38,514 nucleotides of DNA from Bacillota bacterium (GTDB lineage Bacteria; Bacillota; Clostridia; Christensenellales; Aristaeellaceae), in NCBI GenBank assembly GCA_023392515.1, contig JAEVYX010000023.1, positions 1 to 38,514 on the forward strand. The letters are read 5' to 3'. This document shows, in pieces, positions 25,511 to 34,456 of this stretch. The translations under genes and the position numbers were made by a program. Positions within the stretch are counted from its first letter, which is position 1; every line of letters begins with the position of its first letter. Under the pieces are notes generated by a model. That model was not told the DNA's origin and searched no databases. It was given only the letters and a program-made list of their open reading frames with translations.

Positions 25511-26338
25511 CTATTTCAGAAATTCCTCCCGCAGCGTAACGCCAAACTCTTTGGCAATTGCCCGAAGATCTGCATCGGTGATCGTCTGGCGGATACCCTG
25601 CCCCACGCTTTGTACGCGGACGTAAATATCAGCTGCCTTCTCGATGGTATGCATGAGCCCAAAGGTCGTATCAAAATCGGGGCCGGATACAAAGGTGCCA
25701 TGGTGGGCCCAGATCGCTGCATCAAATTCCTTCATCAATTCGCTGGTGGCCAGTGCGATATCTGCACCTCCGGGAACCATCCAGGGCACAACCCCTACAC
25801 CTCCGGGGAATACAACGGGGCATTCCGTCGCGCTCTGCCACAACACTCTGGTAAAATCCCGTGCCGTCAGGGGCAAAACATAGGTAAGTGCAATAACGGC
25901 GGGGGTGTGGGCATGGTAAATCACCCGGCACTCCCCCTGAGTGGCCGCTTTGCGAACGGAGTGATTCATGAAATGACTGGGAAATTCACTGGTTGGGCGG
26001 CCGCCTCTCTCCAGGCCCCATACGATACGGTAGCCGTCGCCCGCGTCATTGATCTGAACGATGCAGAGGCTATCCTGCGGCGCAAGCGGTACGTTGCGCA
26101 TATATTTTCCGCTGCCGGTGGAAATGAAAAACTCATCCCGCAGATTTTTCGCTTCAACGCCCATCTTAACCCAGTCAGAAGGTGTATCCCTAAAATAAGG
26201 CCGGCAGGCATCCGCCTCTTCCTTCCGCATGCGATAGGTCAGGTTGCCGCCGTTTCGCTCGTGCCAGCCCTGCAGCCAGCCGTCTTTGCACATGCGGATG
26301 TAACCTTGCATCATATTTGTTTGCAAAATACTCATCAT
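25511..26338 (-). CDS. rhaD: L-rhamnulose-1-phosphate aldolase
   Basis: A 275-residue class II aldolase splitting rhamnulose-1-phosphate into DHAP and L-lactaldehyde. Zinc ligands are visible as H142 and H144 in YHAHTP and H213 in WAHHGTF. E. coli RhaD uses H141, H143 and H212, and these numbers match exactly if the second of the two adjacent ATG codons is the start. Other motifs are GWHERNGGNLTYR and STGSGKYMRNV. Its first ATG overlaps the rhaA stop by one base (TAATG), so translation is coupled. It is the last gene of the operon. No lactaldehyde reductase or dehydrogenase is encoded nearby. Confidence 0.96.
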   Translation of the reverse strand: MMSILQTNMMQGYIRMCKDGWLQGWHERNGGNLTYRMRKEEADACRPYFRDTPSDWVKMGVEAKNLRDEFFISTGSGKYMRNVPLAPQDSLCIVQINDAGDGYRIVWGLERGGRPTSEFPSHFMNHSVRKAATQGECRVIYHAHTPAVIALTYVLPLTARDFTRVLWQSATECPVVFPGGVGVVPWMVPGGADIALATSELMKEFDAAIWAHHGTFVSGPDFDTTFGLMHTIEKAADIYVRVQSVGQGIRQTITDADLRAIAKEFGVTLREEFLK

Positions 26339-27582
26339 TAAGCCCTCTTTTTCAATACTTCGTTTTCATAATCCACAACAGTCTGATACCAGTCCTCATT
26401 TTTCGGAACGTTCTGCCTTACGCAATATTCTTCCCACACGGCACCGAAGGGAAGGGTTTTGCATTCTTCCTGAAACATCATAAGCTCCGTAAAATTCCCG
26501 GCTTCCTGCAGGCCTTTCAACTTGGCGTGGGGATGGAGCAAAGCATACAAAAGGGCCTTCTCTATGTTACGGGTGCCGATAACCCAGGCCGCGATGCGGT
26601 TGATGGAGGCGTCGAAAAAGTCCAGGCCGATCAGCACCTTGGAAAGCGCATCATTTCGAACAATCTCGGCTGCAATCTCTTTTACCTCATCCTCCAAGCG
26701 CACCACATGGTCGCTGTCCCATCGGACAGGCCTGGTGATATGGAGCGGAACCTTGTCAAAGAAGCATAGCAAGGAGGGAATTTTGTCACTGACCATTTCT
26801 GTAGGATGATAATGCCCGTTATCCAGCAGGAGATATACACCAGGATGGGAAGCAGCATAGCTCATATAAAACTCACTGCTGCCTGCCGTATAGGCTTCCA
26901 GGCCAATTCCGAAAACCTTGCTCTCCACGCAGTCAATTACACCTTCCAGCTTTTCCTCAAAAATCTGGTCCAGACTGTCCTTCAAAAGCAGGCGGGGGCC
27001 CATCCGGTCGGCGGGTACGTCCTTCAAGCCGTCAGGAATCCATACGTTACATAAGCAAGGGGATTTGAGTTCCCTGGCAAAATAAGCGGCGATACGGCGG
27101 CAGGCAATGCCGTGACGAACCCAGAAAGCGCGGGTCTGCGCGTCTGAGCTGCTCAAAGTTAAGCCGGATGCCTTTTCGTGGCTAAAAAAGGTAGGGTTAA
27201 AGTCAATGCCAAGATTGCGTGCTTTGGCATAATCCACCCACGCTTCAAAATGCCTGGGCTCCAATTGATCCCGGTCCACCTTTTCCCCATCAAAGATGGC
27301 ATAGCTGGCATGAAGATTGATTCGCTTTTTTCCAGGAATAAGGGAAATCGCTTTATCAAAATCAGCCATCAATTCCAGTGAAGTACGCGCCTTGCCGGGA
27401 TAGTTACCCGTAGCTTGAATCCCACCGCTAAGACAACCATTCTCGTTTTCAAAGCCTGTCACATCATCTCCCTGCCAGCAGTGAATGCTGATGGGGATGA
27501 GGGCCAATTCCTCCATTGCTTTTTCGACATCCACGCCAAGGCGGGCGTATCTGCTTTTTGCTTCTTCATATAAAGTGTTCAT
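26338..27582 (-). CDS. rhaA: L-rhamnose isomerase
   Basis: A 414-residue TIM-barrel isomerase converting L-rhamnose to L-rhamnulose. The ATG at 27582 follows AAAGGGG; the frame opens ten codons earlier but those lie deeper in rhaB. Family motifs seen: SIHCWQGDDVTGFE near the start, NLHASYAI, FNPTFFSHEKASGLTLSS, VWIPDGLKDVP, and the metal-site segments LLLDNGHYHPTE and GLDFFDASINRIAAW. Length matches E. coli RhaA (419). It overlaps the end of rhaB by 17 bases. Confidence 0.96.
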   Translation of the reverse strand: MNTLYEEAKSRYARLGVDVEKAMEELALIPISIHCWQGDDVTGFENENGCLSGGIQATGNYPGKARTSLELMADFDKAISLIPGKKRINLHASYAIFDGEKVDRDQLEPRHFEAWVDYAKARNLGIDFNPTFFSHEKASGLTLSSSDAQTRAFWVRHGIACRRIAAYFARELKSPCLCNVWIPDGLKDVPADRMGPRLLLKDSLDQIFEEKLEGVIDCVESKVFGIGLEAYTAGSSEFYMSYAASHPGVYLLLDNGHYHPTEMVSDKIPSLLCFFDKVPLHITRPVRWDSDHVVRLEDEVKEIAAEIVRNDALSKVLIGLDFFDASINRIAAWVIGTRNIEKALLYALLHPHAKLKGLQEAGNFTELMMFQEECKTLPFGAVWEEYCVRQNVPKNEDWYQTVVDYENEVLKKRA

Positions 27583-28996
27583 CCTGCAGCCCCTTTCCGT
27601 CATAAGGATCATAGGATTTTATAGGAAAGCTATTCTTAATCGCTTTCCGCGCCTCAGCGATATTTTCAAATTCACCATTTGCAAGCATTTGGGCTATGGC
27701 GTTACCCAATGCAGTCCCCTCCTTGGGACCTGCAAACACGGGGAGTCCGGTCATATCGGCTGTCATTTGATTCAGCGTCGCATTTTGGCTGCCGCCGCCG
27801 ATGATATTGATAGAAGTATAATTTTCCCCCGTAAGGGCACGCAATTGATGGATGGCGTCCCGGTAACAAACCGCCAGGCTTCGATAAACGCAATAAAGCA
27901 GATTGGACAGGCTTGGGGGCTCGGGATGCCCCGCTGCTTTAAGTGACGCCTTGATTTCGTCTATCATGCTTTCGGGAGCCAGAAACCTGCGGTCGTTGAC
28001 ATCAATCAGGCCAGGGTAACCGGCTCCCCCCGCTGCCATTTCAGCCATTTCCGAAAAGGTATACCGGTTCTCCGTTTCCTTGTGAATACACTGTAATATC
28101 CACAAACCCATGATGTTTTTCAAGTACCGGATCTTCCCATTATACCCGCCTTCGTTGGTAAAGCCTGCCGCTACGCTCTCCTCACTGGTGATGGGAACAT
28201 CGTTTTCCACTCCCAGCAGGCTCCATGTGCCGCTGGAAAGATATACCGCGCTTTCATCCTGGGCAGGCACCGCCAGAAAAGCGCTGCCTGTATCATGGCT
28301 TGCAGGTAACACCACCTTACAGGAGTACCCGACCTGCTTTGCAATATCCGCAAGCAACTCCCCCACCACTGTACCCGGCATTTGTGGTTTTGACGAAAAA
28401 AGCTTTTCAGGGATGCCCGCCGCTCGAAGGACTGCTTTATCCCAGCAACGATCGGCCGCATTCATCAAGGCTGTAGTGGACGCGTTGGTATATTCGTTTA
28501 CCTTTTTCCCCGTCAGCAAGAAATGGAAATAATCGGGTATCATCAAAAAGGCATCAGCCCGGTTAAGCTGGGCTGGGTCTGCTGCCATCAGCTGATATAC
28601 CGTATTGAAGGGCTGTTTGGCTATGCCGGTATGGGTATACAGTTCCCTAAAGGACATTGTCCTTTCCAGGCGCTTATCCATTCCCTCCGTGCGCTTGTCC
28701 CTATATCCCATGGTATCTCCCAAAACATGGTCCTTTTCGTCCAGCAGTACATAATCCACCGCCCAAGTGTCGATGCCCAAAGAAACGGGGATATTTCCCC
28801 TTTCCCCCAATACCTTCATCCCAGTCAAAATACTATTCCAAAGCTTCTGTACATCCCAGCACAGATGTCCATTTTGGGAGACCAGCCCGTTTTCGAAACG
28901 GTAAATTTCCTCCAGGCGTATCCTTCCATCCTCCACCCAGGACAGAATATGCCGTCCGCTGGATGCGCCGATGTCAATAGCCAAATAGGTTTGCAA
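27566..28996 (-). CDS. rhaB: L-rhamnulokinase
   Basis: A 476-residue FGGY-family kinase that phosphorylates L-rhamnulose at O-1. The start is taken as a TTG at 28996 after AAGGGGGTGA, giving MQTYLAIDIGASSGRHIL; a TTG nine codons upstream is possible but lies almost on the rhaM stop. Motifs: phosphate loop IDIGASSG, GIDTWAVDYVLLD with the catalytic Asp, SHDTGSAFLAVP, SSGTWSLLG, and GGGSQNATLNQMTAD in the ATP-binding half. It lies between rhaM and rhaA. Confidence 0.95.
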   Translation of the reverse strand: MQTYLAIDIGASSGRHILSWVEDGRIRLEEIYRFENGLVSQNGHLCWDVQKLWNSILTGMKVLGERGNIPVSLGIDTWAVDYVLLDEKDHVLGDTMGYRDKRTEGMDKRLERTMSFRELYTHTGIAKQPFNTVYQLMAADPAQLNRADAFLMIPDYFHFLLTGKKVNEYTNASTTALMNAADRCWDKAVLRAAGIPEKLFSSKPQMPGTVVGELLADIAKQVGYSCKVVLPASHDTGSAFLAVPAQDESAVYLSSGTWSLLGVENDVPITSEESVAAGFTNEGGYNGKIRYLKNIMGLWILQCIHKETENRYTFSEMAEMAAGGAGYPGLIDVNDRRFLAPESMIDEIKASLKAAGHPEPPSLSNLLYCVYRSLAVCYRDAIHQLRALTGENYTSINIIGGGSQNATLNQMTADMTGLPVFAGPKEGTALGNAIAQMLANGEFENIAEARKAIKNSFPIKSYDPYDGKGLQDEHFI

Positions 28997-29035
28997 GGGC
29001 TCACCCCCTTCATTGAAAATCAAATTTTCCCTCCA

Positions 29036-29353
29036 TCATGGCAGATAGAAAACCTGGCTCAGCCTGGGCTGTGCACCGGTCACAGGGTCCATCTCCAAAT
29101 CCAGTACATCCTTCATATAAGCGTTCCACCGGTCCACCACAGGGCTTTCCGCCTGAATCCTTGCAGCATAGTCTGCGCCCTTTTCGCATTCATAATAGCC
29201 GAAAAGCTCGTCTCCAGTGTTCCATATGGTATAGTTGCAGATTCCCGCTTCCTTCAGTACATCTGCCAATTCGGGCCATATCAGGTCATGGCGCCTTACG
29301 TATTCCTCCCTCATTCCGGGCTTGATGCGCCCCTTCCACGCATAGCGCTCCAT
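29036..29353 (-). CDS. rhaM: L-rhamnose mutarotase
   Basis: A 105-residue ferredoxin-like alpha/beta barrel that interconverts alpha- and beta-L-rhamnose. AAAGGAGG lies eight bases before the ATG. Conserved segments: RYAWKGRIKPGMREEY, RRHDLIWPEL, ICNYTIW, LFGYYEC and PVVDRWNAYMKDVL. It lies 14 bases after the GH112 gene. Release of one anomer by the upstream phosphorylase gives a natural reason for a mutarotase here. Confidence 0.95.
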   Translation of the reverse strand: MERYAWKGRIKPGMREEYVRRHDLIWPELADVLKEAGICNYTIWNTGDELFGYYECEKGADYAARIQAESPVVDRWNAYMKDVLDLEMDPVTGAQPRLSQVFYLP

Positions 29354-29367
29354 TGGGTTTTCCTCCT

Positions 29368-31530
29368 TTATAAAGGTCGGATAATGCTGTCAAACGGCTC
29401 TATCTGAAACTGTAACGTTTCGCCCTCCGTCAAAATGCGGGTGCTTTGCGCCCGGGCACTGTTGTTGATTACCATTAACGTTCTCAAAGCGGGATAAAAC
29501 GCACATTCCATGAAGGGATTGTCCGTTACATAAAGCTGCTTCATGGGCATGTCCACCGCATATAGGAAAAGATTCAATAGCAGGCGGGCCGCTTCCGCGC
29601 TGAAACGAAAAGAACTCAGATAGATGCCCTTTCCCTGGCCGAAGCTGTTTACCGTAAAGGTGGGCGTACCCTGTTCTTCCGACAGAACCCGGGCCTTGCC
29701 GTTTGTCAGGTAAATGCCTGTTTTTCTTTGGAACCGTACATTTTGATCCGTCAATCCCTTAATTGATTCCAGTATATACGTCCACTTTCCATGGCATATC
29801 CTGGCCCCCAAATCCAAATCCACGCCCAAAATGTCTGCCATCCGAAAGTAGGTATCATAGCCCATAACAGCCGAAGGCTCGTTGACGCCAAGGAAAGTTC
29901 CGCCCTCGTACACCCATTGGGTGATTCGCTCCATGATTCCCGGGTCTGCCCACGCATCACCGCCGCTCCACGCACTTCCTCCGGTGCCCGCGTTGATAAT
30001 CACTTGAACGCCCTGAAGCGCACCTGCTTTTATATCCTCAAAGCTGAGAAAGCTTACCTCCACGGGCAGGCCTGACAGCGCTTCGTTGATATGGATCAAA
30101 TCATGTTGGTCCGTCTCATGAAAGTGCCCCGAAAGTGTCCAGGAGCGCAGCTTTCCCCAGCAATGAAGCACCGCCACCTTGACAGGAAGAACATTGGGAA
30201 CGCCACCTATGTGCAGCGCCTTGATCCTTCTGAATTCCCCTGCCAGTTTTTCTATATAATTGCAAAAGTCGGGAAACGCCTTAACCAAATGCAGGTATCC
30301 TCCCAAACCAATCCTGTCTATGGGTGCCCTGAGAAGCGCCCTGCGAATATGAAGCCAATAGACCTGGGCATCCTGCGCGGGCGTCCCCCCTTTTTGAAAG
30401 GTAGAAGCGCCCCCCAACCCTACCGGGAACAGATACGGATGCAGCCGAAGCTCATGGGTTTTTACCGGCACCTGGGCGCACAGCCGTACCTCATACCCTG
30501 AAAACACACACTTGATAAGCCCATCAAAGCCGAAGGATTCAAAAAGCTCGCTGTAAGGCTCCATTCCCACCCAACTGTCATCGTAAAAAACAAAGGCCTT
30601 TTTGCCATAACGGTGGACCACATCCACCAACTGTTTACCAAAGGATACCACAAAACGATTGATAAAAGCCATATAGTCCAGCTTTTTTTTTGTTGGGGGC
30701 ATATGGGTTACCTGAAATTTCCCCTTGTTGATAAAATCCTCAGCCACAAGCCGATATCCATTTTCCTTTTCAAACTGCACAAGGGCCAGCGGGCTTACCG
30801 TGAAATCGTAAGATGCCCAATCTGTAAACAGATGACGGTTGCGCAGACTGCTGCCCCATATGAATACGAAATTATAAAACAGGGATGTAAACCTCACCAC
30901 ATGTACATCGGGATGTGATTCACACCACTGCTCAAGCCAAGAAATCAAATAGGCCTGCACTTGCGGATGGCGCGGGTCAAGCTGCATCAAATGTTCCGTT
31001 TTCCAGTTGTTGGTGGTATGGTTATACATATTGATTTCTTCCCACATGCGAAAAGCCATGAAGCTTGCTGTGTAGCGGTGCCAGGGAATTGCCTTTTCCA
31101 CCCGCACCGTCCCCCGTTCCCCATCGTATCGCCAATGATCCCTTTGGACTTCCTCTCCGGTGGTGCGGTCGTAGACCTGCCAGTATGGCATGGCTTCTTC
31201 CGTGTCATTTAGCGCAAACTGCTGGTCAAAATATCTTTCCAGCAGGGGAAGCTCCAGGGTTTCCCCTGCTGCAATGACTGGCGCGGTAATCAAAAAGGTT
31301 TGCTGCAGCATTTGGGGATGCTGCCTGGCCCACTCATTATGATCGCGTATAATACATATCGTGGCGTAAACTTCATAGCCCGCCCTGACAATCTCCTGGG
31401 AAAGTGCGGTGCCTTCACAATCGCGAATTACATCCGCCCCCCACTTGTCTGCCAATTCCAAGGTCAGCTTTTCATAGCCTGCTTCCCCCGGCAGGGTAAA
31501 ACTCCCGCGGGTGAATGCCTGAGCATCCAT
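29368..31530 (-). CDS. GH112 phosphorylase, probably D-galactosyl-beta-1,4-L-rhamnose phosphorylase
   Basis: A 720-residue cytoplasmic protein of the length and layout of GH112: split catalytic barrel (FTLPGEAGYEKLTLELADKW in part, WKTEHLMQLDPRHP, VHVVRFTSLFYNF, DYMAFINRFV, FYDDSWVGMEPY), then a glutamine-amidotransferase-like middle (IINAGTGGSAWSGG) and a beta C-terminal domain. GH112 enzymes phosphorolyse beta-galactosides, giving galactose 1-phosphate plus either GlcNAc/GalNAc (LNB/GNB phosphorylase) or L-rhamnose. The rhaMBAD genes directly downstream favour the rhamnose-releasing type, known from Clostridium phytofermentans. Family assignment is firm; specificity rests on context. Confidence 0.88.
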   Translation of the reverse strand: MDAQAFTRGSFTLPGEAGYEKLTLELADKWGADVIRDCEGTALSQEIVRAGYEVYATICIIRDHNEWARQHPQMLQQTFLITAPVIAAGETLELPLLERYFDQQFALNDTEEAMPYWQVYDRTTGEEVQRDHWRYDGERGTVRVEKAIPWHRYTASFMAFRMWEEINMYNHTTNNWKTEHLMQLDPRHPQVQAYLISWLEQWCESHPDVHVVRFTSLFYNFVFIWGSSLRNRHLFTDWASYDFTVSPLALVQFEKENGYRLVAEDFINKGKFQVTHMPPTKKKLDYMAFINRFVVSFGKQLVDVVHRYGKKAFVFYDDSWVGMEPYSELFESFGFDGLIKCVFSGYEVRLCAQVPVKTHELRLHPYLFPVGLGGASTFQKGGTPAQDAQVYWLHIRRALLRAPIDRIGLGGYLHLVKAFPDFCNYIEKLAGEFRRIKALHIGGVPNVLPVKVAVLHCWGKLRSWTLSGHFHETDQHDLIHINEALSGLPVEVSFLSFEDIKAGALQGVQVIINAGTGGSAWSGGDAWADPGIMERITQWVYEGGTFLGVNEPSAVMGYDTYFRMADILGVDLDLGARICHGKWTYILESIKGLTDQNVRFQRKTGIYLTNGKARVLSEEQGTPTFTVNSFGQGKGIYLSSFRFSAEAARLLLNLFLYAVDMPMKQLYVTDNPFMECAFYPALRTLMVINNSARAQSTRILTEGETLQFQIEPFDSIIRPL

Positions 31531-31684
31531 AAATTCACATCCTTTATTTTATCTGAGGCACCCGGAAGCACAGCTTTGGGTACAGACTGCCTGCTCTCAT
31601 TTTCCAAGCCCGCATACATCCTTTTTTCAAGCTATAGGGAGATGCCTTTTCTCAAACGGGCAGTTAATACGCGGGTCAGCTTTC

Positions 31685-32734
31685 TTACAAGGCTCCGTCT
31701 TTTCGATGGCTGTCAGCATTCAATATCGATGATAAAAACGCCAGCGCAAGGCCTTGCCCCCAACCCTGAATCCAATCTTTGGAGATAACGCGGTATCCCA
31801 GCCGGTCCCTCATAACGGCGGTGCCGCCCGATACATTCAGCACACGCCCATCGGCTGTGATGTTTTTCATCACCCCGTCCAGCGCTTTTTGAATGTACTT
31901 CCTGTGCAGCGGATTGCCCTTCACCACCATGGCAGCGGCAATGCCGCAGGAGGCGGACACCTCCTCATAACTTTCCTCATCATCCAAAATGGTACGCCAC
32001 AAGCCTCCCGGTGTCTGCAATAGTTTTAACGCTGCAAGCTGCTCATTTAAAGAACCGGCTACATTCATATACTTGGGATACAAATAGCACCGGGGCAGAA
32101 TCTCTCCCACCTGCGCCATGGTATAAGCAGCCCAGGCATTGGCCCGGCCCCAAAAGAAACCTGACATATGGTCTTTGGCAATATTGTCATAGCCATGATA
32201 CCAAAGGCCGGAAACGGTATCCTGCAGATATTTGATATGCCAGTCATACTGGTTGAGGGCATCTTCGATCATAGCCTCATCCTTCAGTTTGACCCCTGCC
32301 CGCAAAAGGAAGAACGCCGCCATAAACAGCGTATCAGCCCAGGCCTGCTCCGGAAAGTCATTTTGGGCCGATACGGTATGCTGAAGCACCGAATCGCCAA
32401 AGCGAAGGGCTTTTTTTACCAGGTATTCTACCTTGTCAAGGGCGATCCGCCAATACTTTTCATCGCCTGTAGCCTCATAGAGGCTGATAAGGCTATGCCC
32501 CATGGCACAGGTATTGACCGTCCAGCCGGGAAGCCCCAACTGGATATACTCATCCACCCGCTCCTTCACAAGCGTGATGTATTCTTCTTTTCCCGCTGCC
32601 TTGCCGGCCTCGCAAATGCCATAATAGGCCACGCCGCAAGGCCAGTCCCAGGTTAGATCCATGCGCATAGTGCGCCTGACGACTGCATCAACAACCTGTG
32701 TTAATGCCGTAGTGTCGTATTGAATGGCTGCCAT
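31685..32734 (-). CDS. GH105 unsaturated rhamnogalacturonyl hydrolase (YteR/YesR-like)
   Basis: A 349-residue alpha/alpha-six-barrel without signal peptide. The ATG at 32734 follows AGAGAGGGA. D134 in AWADTLFMAAFF corresponds to the catalytic aspartate of Bacillus YteR (D143). Other motifs: WPCGVAYYGI, LWYHGYD, GFFWGRANAWAAYTM and GWGQGLALAFLS. Family members hydrate and so release the 4,5-unsaturated galacturonate from the non-reducing end of rhamnogalacturonan fragments made by lyases. It lies between the binding protein and the GH112 gene, fitting sequential trimming of an imported oligosaccharide. The 154 bases between it and GH112 hold no feature I can support. Confidence 0.92.
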   Translation of the reverse strand: MAAIQYDTTALTQVVDAVVRRTMRMDLTWDWPCGVAYYGICEAGKAAGKEEYITLVKERVDEYIQLGLPGWTVNTCAMGHSLISLYEATGDEKYWRIALDKVEYLVKKALRFGDSVLQHTVSAQNDFPEQAWADTLFMAAFFLLRAGVKLKDEAMIEDALNQYDWHIKYLQDTVSGLWYHGYDNIAKDHMSGFFWGRANAWAAYTMAQVGEILPRCYLYPKYMNVAGSLNEQLAALKLLQTPGGLWRTILDDEESYEEVSASCGIAAAMVVKGNPLHRKYIQKALDGVMKNITADGRVLNVSGGTAVMRDRLGYRVISKDWIQGWGQGLALAFLSSILNADSHRKDGAL

Positions 32735-32757
32735 TGCAGATCCCTCTCTTGTCTGGA

Positions 32758-32783
32758 AGAAAGCCCCCGCCTAAGCGAGGGCT
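32758..32783 (-). terminator. Hairpin between the binding-protein and GH105 genes
   Basis: Arms 32758-32770 and 32771-32783 region pair over about 12 of 13 positions (AGAAAGCCC with GGGCTTTCT, one mismatch) around a CTAA turn. It lies just after the binding-protein stop and before the GH105 ribosome site, so it can work as a leaky terminator or mRNA-stabilising stem. Confidence 0.65.
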
Positions 32784-32804
32784 TTCTTTGCAAATGTTGT
32801 CCGC

Positions 32805-34388
32805 TTATTTTACATTGCCCGCGTCGATCAGCGCCTGCTTTTCATCCAGGATCGCCTGGTATCCGGCGTCCAGGTATTCCTTGCAGGCTTCCTCATAGGT
32901 CACTTCAAACGCATCCACCGGGCAGGTTGCACACTTGACATAAAGTTCCTGCCACAAAGCATTCAAATCGGCAGCATATTCCGAAGAGCTCTTTACAACC
33001 TTGGTAAAAATGGCGTTTACCAGCCCATATTGCCTGTTTGCCTGATCGTAGGCATAGGCCTGAGCAATCAAATCCTCATAGCCCTTAGGGGCCAGGTTGG
33101 CAAGGTTTGCCTTGTAATTCAGCTCCTCAACGCCATAGTTGGCCACTTCCGCCACCAGGCACCAATAATCTTTATTGTTGTTGTTACTGCGCTTGGATTC
33201 ACCGGCGAAATCCGCCACGGGAAGGGCCAGGCCTTCCTCGCTCAATGTGTAGTTTTCATCTTTCACACCATTTTGCAGGAAGAATAGGTTGTCTTTCTGG
33301 ATCATCCAATCGAGCAGCATCCAGATGGCAGCGCGCTGCTCATCAGTGGCCTTGCTATTGATGCCCATCACCATGCCGTAGGGGGGATATTGGTAATAGT
33401 AGGGATGGCTGTTGGCAGGTGCCAATGCCTTGGGGTTTAATACGGAAAGCTTTGCCTCGGGGTTATTGGCCAGGAGGCTGGAGATCACGTCGGTAGTGCT
33501 GGCAATATAGAAGCTGTAGGTGCCTGTTTTGCCGGATACGAACTCGGACACCACACTGTTTTCTTCAGTCCGCAGGTAGAATTCGGGATCAACGGTGCCA
33601 TTATTATAAGCAGCATTCAATGTCTTCAAGTATGCTTTGGAAGAAGCCCAGGTCAAAGGTGCCACATTTAGGTCGGAATAGAGCGCTAGTTCTTTGGGGT
33701 CAACCTGTGCGCCGCGGTAGGGGTAGTCAAAGGTAAAGCTCTTGTTGATCAGGCGGTCACCCAGTGTACCCAAGCCCGCATTCTTCCAAGCCAAAGCCGC
33801 AGCATCCAGTTCCTCCCGGGTGGTGGGCAGGGGCAGGCCGACCTTGTCCAGCCAATCCTGACGAATCAAGGTTACCCAGTTGTAATAGATGGGGTCGCGC
33901 TGTGCAAAGAAGAAGAAGGTCTGATCGTCCATCTGCCCATACTTTTCAATGGTGGATCCAAGCTTTTCAAAGTAGGTGGGGGCATAGAAAGCTATTTCGT
34001 CCTTATCCAGCGCCTGCATAGCACCTTCGCCATAGTAATTGACAGCTTGGGGCATATCGTAATGGAAAATGATGTCCGGCGCATTTCCGGCGGCAATCAT
34101 CTGCATGAAGTCTGCCACTTCCGTCGTACGGCCGATGGCCACATACTCCACCTTGACATTGTGCTTGTCACCAAACTCGGACTGGACCCAGCGGGTGTAA
34201 TAGTTATCGGTCACATTCCAGCCTTCAAACCCGCGGTCATACACAGGAATCCGTATGGTTACCTGATTGGCAAAGCCATTGGAATAGTCCGTGTATTTCT
34301 TGGCTTCGGCGGATGCGCTGCCAGTGGCCATGCATCCAAGCATCAAGGCAGCCACCAGTACAAGAGAAAGCACGCGTGACAATTTCAT
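32805..34388 (-). CDS. ABC transporter oligosaccharide-binding protein (LplA type)
   Basis: A 527-residue extracellular binding protein of the large Lpl/LipO class. Residues 1-28 are a signal sequence; LMLGC offers a possible but non-canonical lipidation cysteine (C19), while SASA followed by E would suit signal peptidase I. The mature part has the SBP fold (RIPVYDRGFEGWNVTDNYY, MQMIAAGNAPDIIFHYD, VTLIRQDWLDKVGLPLPTT, WMLLDWMIQ). This class pairs with LplB/LplC permeases and often carries complex plant-wall oligosaccharides. With GH105, GH112 and rha genes downstream, the ligand is probably an unsaturated rhamnogalacturonan-I fragment. Confidence 0.92.
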   Translation of the reverse strand: MKLSRVLSLVLVAALMLGCMATGSASAEAKKYTDYSNGFANQVTIRIPVYDRGFEGWNVTDNYYTRWVQSEFGDKHNVKVEYVAIGRTTEVADFMQMIAAGNAPDIIFHYDMPQAVNYYGEGAMQALDKDEIAFYAPTYFEKLGSTIEKYGQMDDQTFFFFAQRDPIYYNWVTLIRQDWLDKVGLPLPTTREELDAAALAWKNAGLGTLGDRLINKSFTFDYPYRGAQVDPKELALYSDLNVAPLTWASSKAYLKTLNAAYNNGTVDPEFYLRTEENSVVSEFVSGKTGTYSFYIASTTDVISSLLANNPEAKLSVLNPKALAPANSHPYYYQYPPYGMVMGINSKATDEQRAAIWMLLDWMIQKDNLFFLQNGVKDENYTLSEEGLALPVADFAGESKRSNNNNKDYWCLVAEVANYGVEELNYKANLANLAPKGYEDLIAQAYAYDQANRQYGLVNAIFTKVVKSSSEYAADLNALWQELYVKCATCPVDAFEVTYEEACKEYLDAGYQAILDEKQALIDAGNVK

Positions 34389-34418
34389 TCTCGTTTCCCC
34401 CTATATTTGATTATTTAG

Positions 34419-34437
34419 CATTAGGTACACCCTAATG
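34419..34437 (-). repeat. Small intercistronic hairpin
   Basis: CATTAGG (34419-34425) and CCTAATG (34431-34437) form a 7-bp stem with a 5-base loop between the LplC-type permease and the binding-protein genes. No T-tract follows, so it is more likely a processing or mRNA-protecting stem than a terminator. Confidence 0.45.
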
Positions 34438-34456
34438 GCTATATCGATTTTGGATA

